Shown in pieces: positions 61,560 to 64,000 of a stretch of 64,000 nucleotides of DNA. Source of the stretch: Protula sp. h YS-2021 (lineage: Eukaryota; Annelida; Polychaeta; Sabellida; Serpulidae); contig OX457034.1 in the NCBI GenBank assembly GCA_949752745.1, positions 4,601,105-4,665,104 of the forward strand. The letters are read 5' to 3'. Numbering within the stretch: position 1 is the first letter of the stretch; each line of letters opens with the position of its first letter. Both the position numbers and the translations under genes were made by a program. Below the pieces are notes generated by a model. That model saw only the letters and a list, made by a program, of their open reading frames with translations, had not been told where the DNA came from and did not search any database.

Positions 61560-64000
61560 AAGTGGTGAGAAAACGAGACCGGAAGTGACGGCGGAATATG
61601 GTGAAAAACGAGAGTGGAAGTGACGGCGGGGTATGGTGAGAAAACGAGAGTGGAAGTGACGCGGGGTATGGTGAGAAACGAGAGTGGAAGTGACGGCGGG
61701 GTATGGTGAAAAACGAGAGTGGAAGTGACGGCGGGGTATGGTGAAAAACGAGAGTGGAAGTGACGGCGGGGTATGGTGAGAAACGAGAGTGGAAATGACG
61801 GCGGGATATGGTGAGAAACGAGAGTGGAAGTGACGGCGGGGTATGGTGAGAAACGAGAGTGGAAGTGACGGAGGGGTATGGTGAAAAACGAGAGTGGAAG
61901 TGACGGCGAGGTATGGTGAGAAACGAGAGTGCAAGTGACGGCGGGGTATGGTGAAAAACGAGAGTGGAAGTGACGGCGGGGTATGGTGAGAAACGAGAGT
62001 GGAAGTGACGGCGGGGTATGGTGAGAAACGAGAGTGGAAGTGACGGCGGGGTATGGTGAAAAACGAGAGTGGAAGTGACGGCGGGGTATGGTGAAAAACG
62101 AGAGTGGAAGTGACGGCGGGGTATGGTGAGAAACGAGAGTGGAAATGACGGCGGGATATGGTGAGAAACGAGAGTGGAAGTGACGGCGGGGTATGGTGAG
62201 AAACGAGAGTGGAAGTGACGGCGGGGTATGGTGAGAAACGAGAGTGGAAATGACGGCGGGATATGGTGAGAAACGAGAGTGGAAGTGACGGCGGGGTATG
62301 GTGAGAAACGAGAGTGGAAGTGACGGCGGGGTATGGTGAAAAACGAGAGTGGAAGTGACGGCGGGGTATGGTGAAAAAGGAGAATGGAAGTGACGGCGGG
62401 GTATGGTGAGAAACGAGAGTGGAAATGACGGCGGGATATGGTGAGAAACGAGAGTGGAAGTGACGGCGGGGTATGGTGAGAAACGAGAGTGGAAGTGACG
62501 GCGGGGTATGGTGAAAAACGAGAGTGGAAGTGACGGCGGGGTATGGTGAGAAACGAGAGTGGAAATGACGGCGGGATATGGTGAGAAACGAGAGTGGAAG
62601 TGACGGCGGGGTATGGTGAGAAACGAGAGTGGAAGTGACGGCGGGGTATGGTGAGAAACGAGAGTGGAAGTGACGGAGGGGTATGGTGAGAAACGAGAGT
62701 GGAAGTGACGGCGGGGTATGGTGAGAAACGAGAGTGGAAGTGACGGCGGGGTATGGTGAGAAACGAGAGTGGAAGTGACGGCGGGGTATGGTGAGAAACG
62801 AGAGTGGAAGTGACGGCGGGGTATGGCGAGAAACGAGAGTGGAAGTGACGGCGGGGTATGGCGAGAAAACGAGAGTGGAAGTGACGGCGGGGTATGGTGA
62901 GAAAACGAGAGTGGAAGTGACGCGTGGTATGGTGAGAAACGAGAGTTAAAGTGACGGCGGGGTATGGTGAGAAACGAGAGTGGAAGTGACGGCGGGGTAT
63001 GGTGAGAAACGAGAGTGTAAGTGACAGCGGGATATGGTGAGAAACGAGAGTGGAAGTGACGGCGGAATATGGTGAGAAACGAGAGTGGAAGTGACGGCGG
63101 GGTATGGCGAGAAACGAGAGTGGAAGTGACGGCGGGGTATGGCGAGAAAACGAGAGTGGAAGTGACGGCGGGGTATGGTGAGAAAACGAGAGTGGAAGTG
63201 ACGCGGGGTATGGTGAGAAACGAGAGTGGAAGTGACGGCGGGGTATGGTGAGAAAACGAGAGTGGAAGTGACGGCGGGGTATGGTGAGAAACGAGAGTGG
63301 AAGTGACGGCGGGGTATGGTGAGAAAACGAAAGTGGAAGTGACGGCGGAATATGGTGAGAAAACGAGAGTGGAAGTGACGGCGGGGTATGGTGAGAAAAG
63401 AGAGTGGAAGTGACGGCGGGGTATGGTGAGAAACGAGTGGAAGTGATGGCGGGGTATGGTGAGAAAAGGAGAGTGGAAGTGACGGCGGGGTATGGTGAGA
63501 AACGAGTGGAAGTGATGGCGGGGTATGGTGAGAAAAGGAGAGTGGAAGTGACGGCAGGGTATGGTGAGAAACGAGAGTGGAAGCCACGGCGGAATATGGT
63601 GAGAAAAGGAGAGTGGAAGTGACGGCAGGGTATGGTGAGAAACGAGAGTGGAAGTGTCGGCGCGGTATGGTGAGAAAACGAGTGGAAGTGACGGCGGGTA
63701 TGGTGAGAAACGAGTGGAAGTGATGGCGGGGTATGGTGAGAAAACGAGAGTGGAAGTGACGGCGGGGTATGGTGAGAAACGAGAGTGGAAGTGATGGCGG
63801 AATATTGTGAGAAACGAGAGTGGAAGTGTCGGCGCGGTATGGTGAGAAAACGAGTGGAAGTGACGGCGGGGTATGGTGAGAAACGAGAGTGGAAGTGACG
63901 GCGGGGTATGGTGAGAAAACGAGAGTGGAAGTGACGGCGGGGTATGGTGAGAACCGAGAGTGGAAGTGACGGCGGGATATGGTGAGAAACGAGAGTGGAA
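61560..64000. repeat. 35-bp minisatellite array, right edge open
   Basis: About 70 copies of GAGAAACGAGAGTGGAAGTG followed by ACGGCGGGGTATGGT, continuing past the window end. A marked variant (GGAAATGACGGCGGGATATG) recurs at 61791, 62141, 62246, 62421 and 62561, always at multiples of 35 bp. Right of about 62870 the unit often gains one A (36 bp), so homogenisation differs along the array. Confidence 0.97.

Noticed and set aside
62946..63587. 213-codon minus-strand repetitive frame
   Set aside because: Translation of the 35-bp minisatellite.

Overview
The window is eukaryotic, almost certainly from a marine invertebrate animal. It has spliced host genes, long low-density stretches, many satellites and dense DNA transposons. 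Several repeats (asymmetric terminal inverted repeats, an internal satellite core, a GTCY-type microsatellite near the 5' end, a CTAG 3' end) look like the Helentron-type 'pearl' elements known from bivalve molluscs. A mollusc is therefore a reasonable but unproven guess.

Layout. 1-693 is a 32-bp satellite. 3121-11612 and 21230-25260 are two tandem paralogous host genes of the HtrL/YibB-like family (putative glycosyltransferase-like, type II membrane). Each has a 58-codon exon carrying a membrane anchor, a phase-0 intron and one long exon. The first gene's intron (7.4 kb) is filled with repeats. 12694-13075 is a dead non-LTR retrotransposon fragment. 17.2-19.6 kb and 47.9-50.6 kb are two copies of one dispersed repeat block. 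52.7-55.9 kb is a GTT-rich minisatellite broken by two later insertions. 56-58 kb holds nested inverted-repeat elements. 58.9-64 kb holds three unrelated minisatellites, the last running off the window.

The centrepiece is a complete Polinton/Maverick (adintovirus-like) element at 30508-45757, 15,250 bp long. It has 5'-AG termini, terminal inverted repeats and a perfect 6-bp target duplication AATAGG. I count 17 intact genes. On the plus strand are four small unknown or PC4-like proteins, then integrase with a chromodomain, packaging ATPase, a small basic protein, a conserved Polinton protein, a predicted myristoylated Cys-rich protein, minor capsid, a pVI/pX-like protein, major capsid and an adenain-like protease. 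On the minus strand are two PC4-like proteins, a PC4 protein and protein-primed DNA polymerase B. The plus-strand genes from 33208 to 39046 are packed like a phage operon, with repeated ATGA stop/start overlaps. Convergent poly(A) signals separate the two transcription units. With replication, packaging, maturation and capsid genes all open, the element looks young and possibly able to make particles.

A second, smaller inverted-repeat element (about 26.2-29.8 kb) lies immediately upstream. It holds a PC4 gene facing a broken C2H2 zinc-finger gene and appears to be a decayed or non-autonomous Polinton relative. The most novel material is the multi-copy PC4-like family of the Polinton, its operon-like gene packing with TATA boxes overlapping stop codons, and the relation between the two neighbouring elements.
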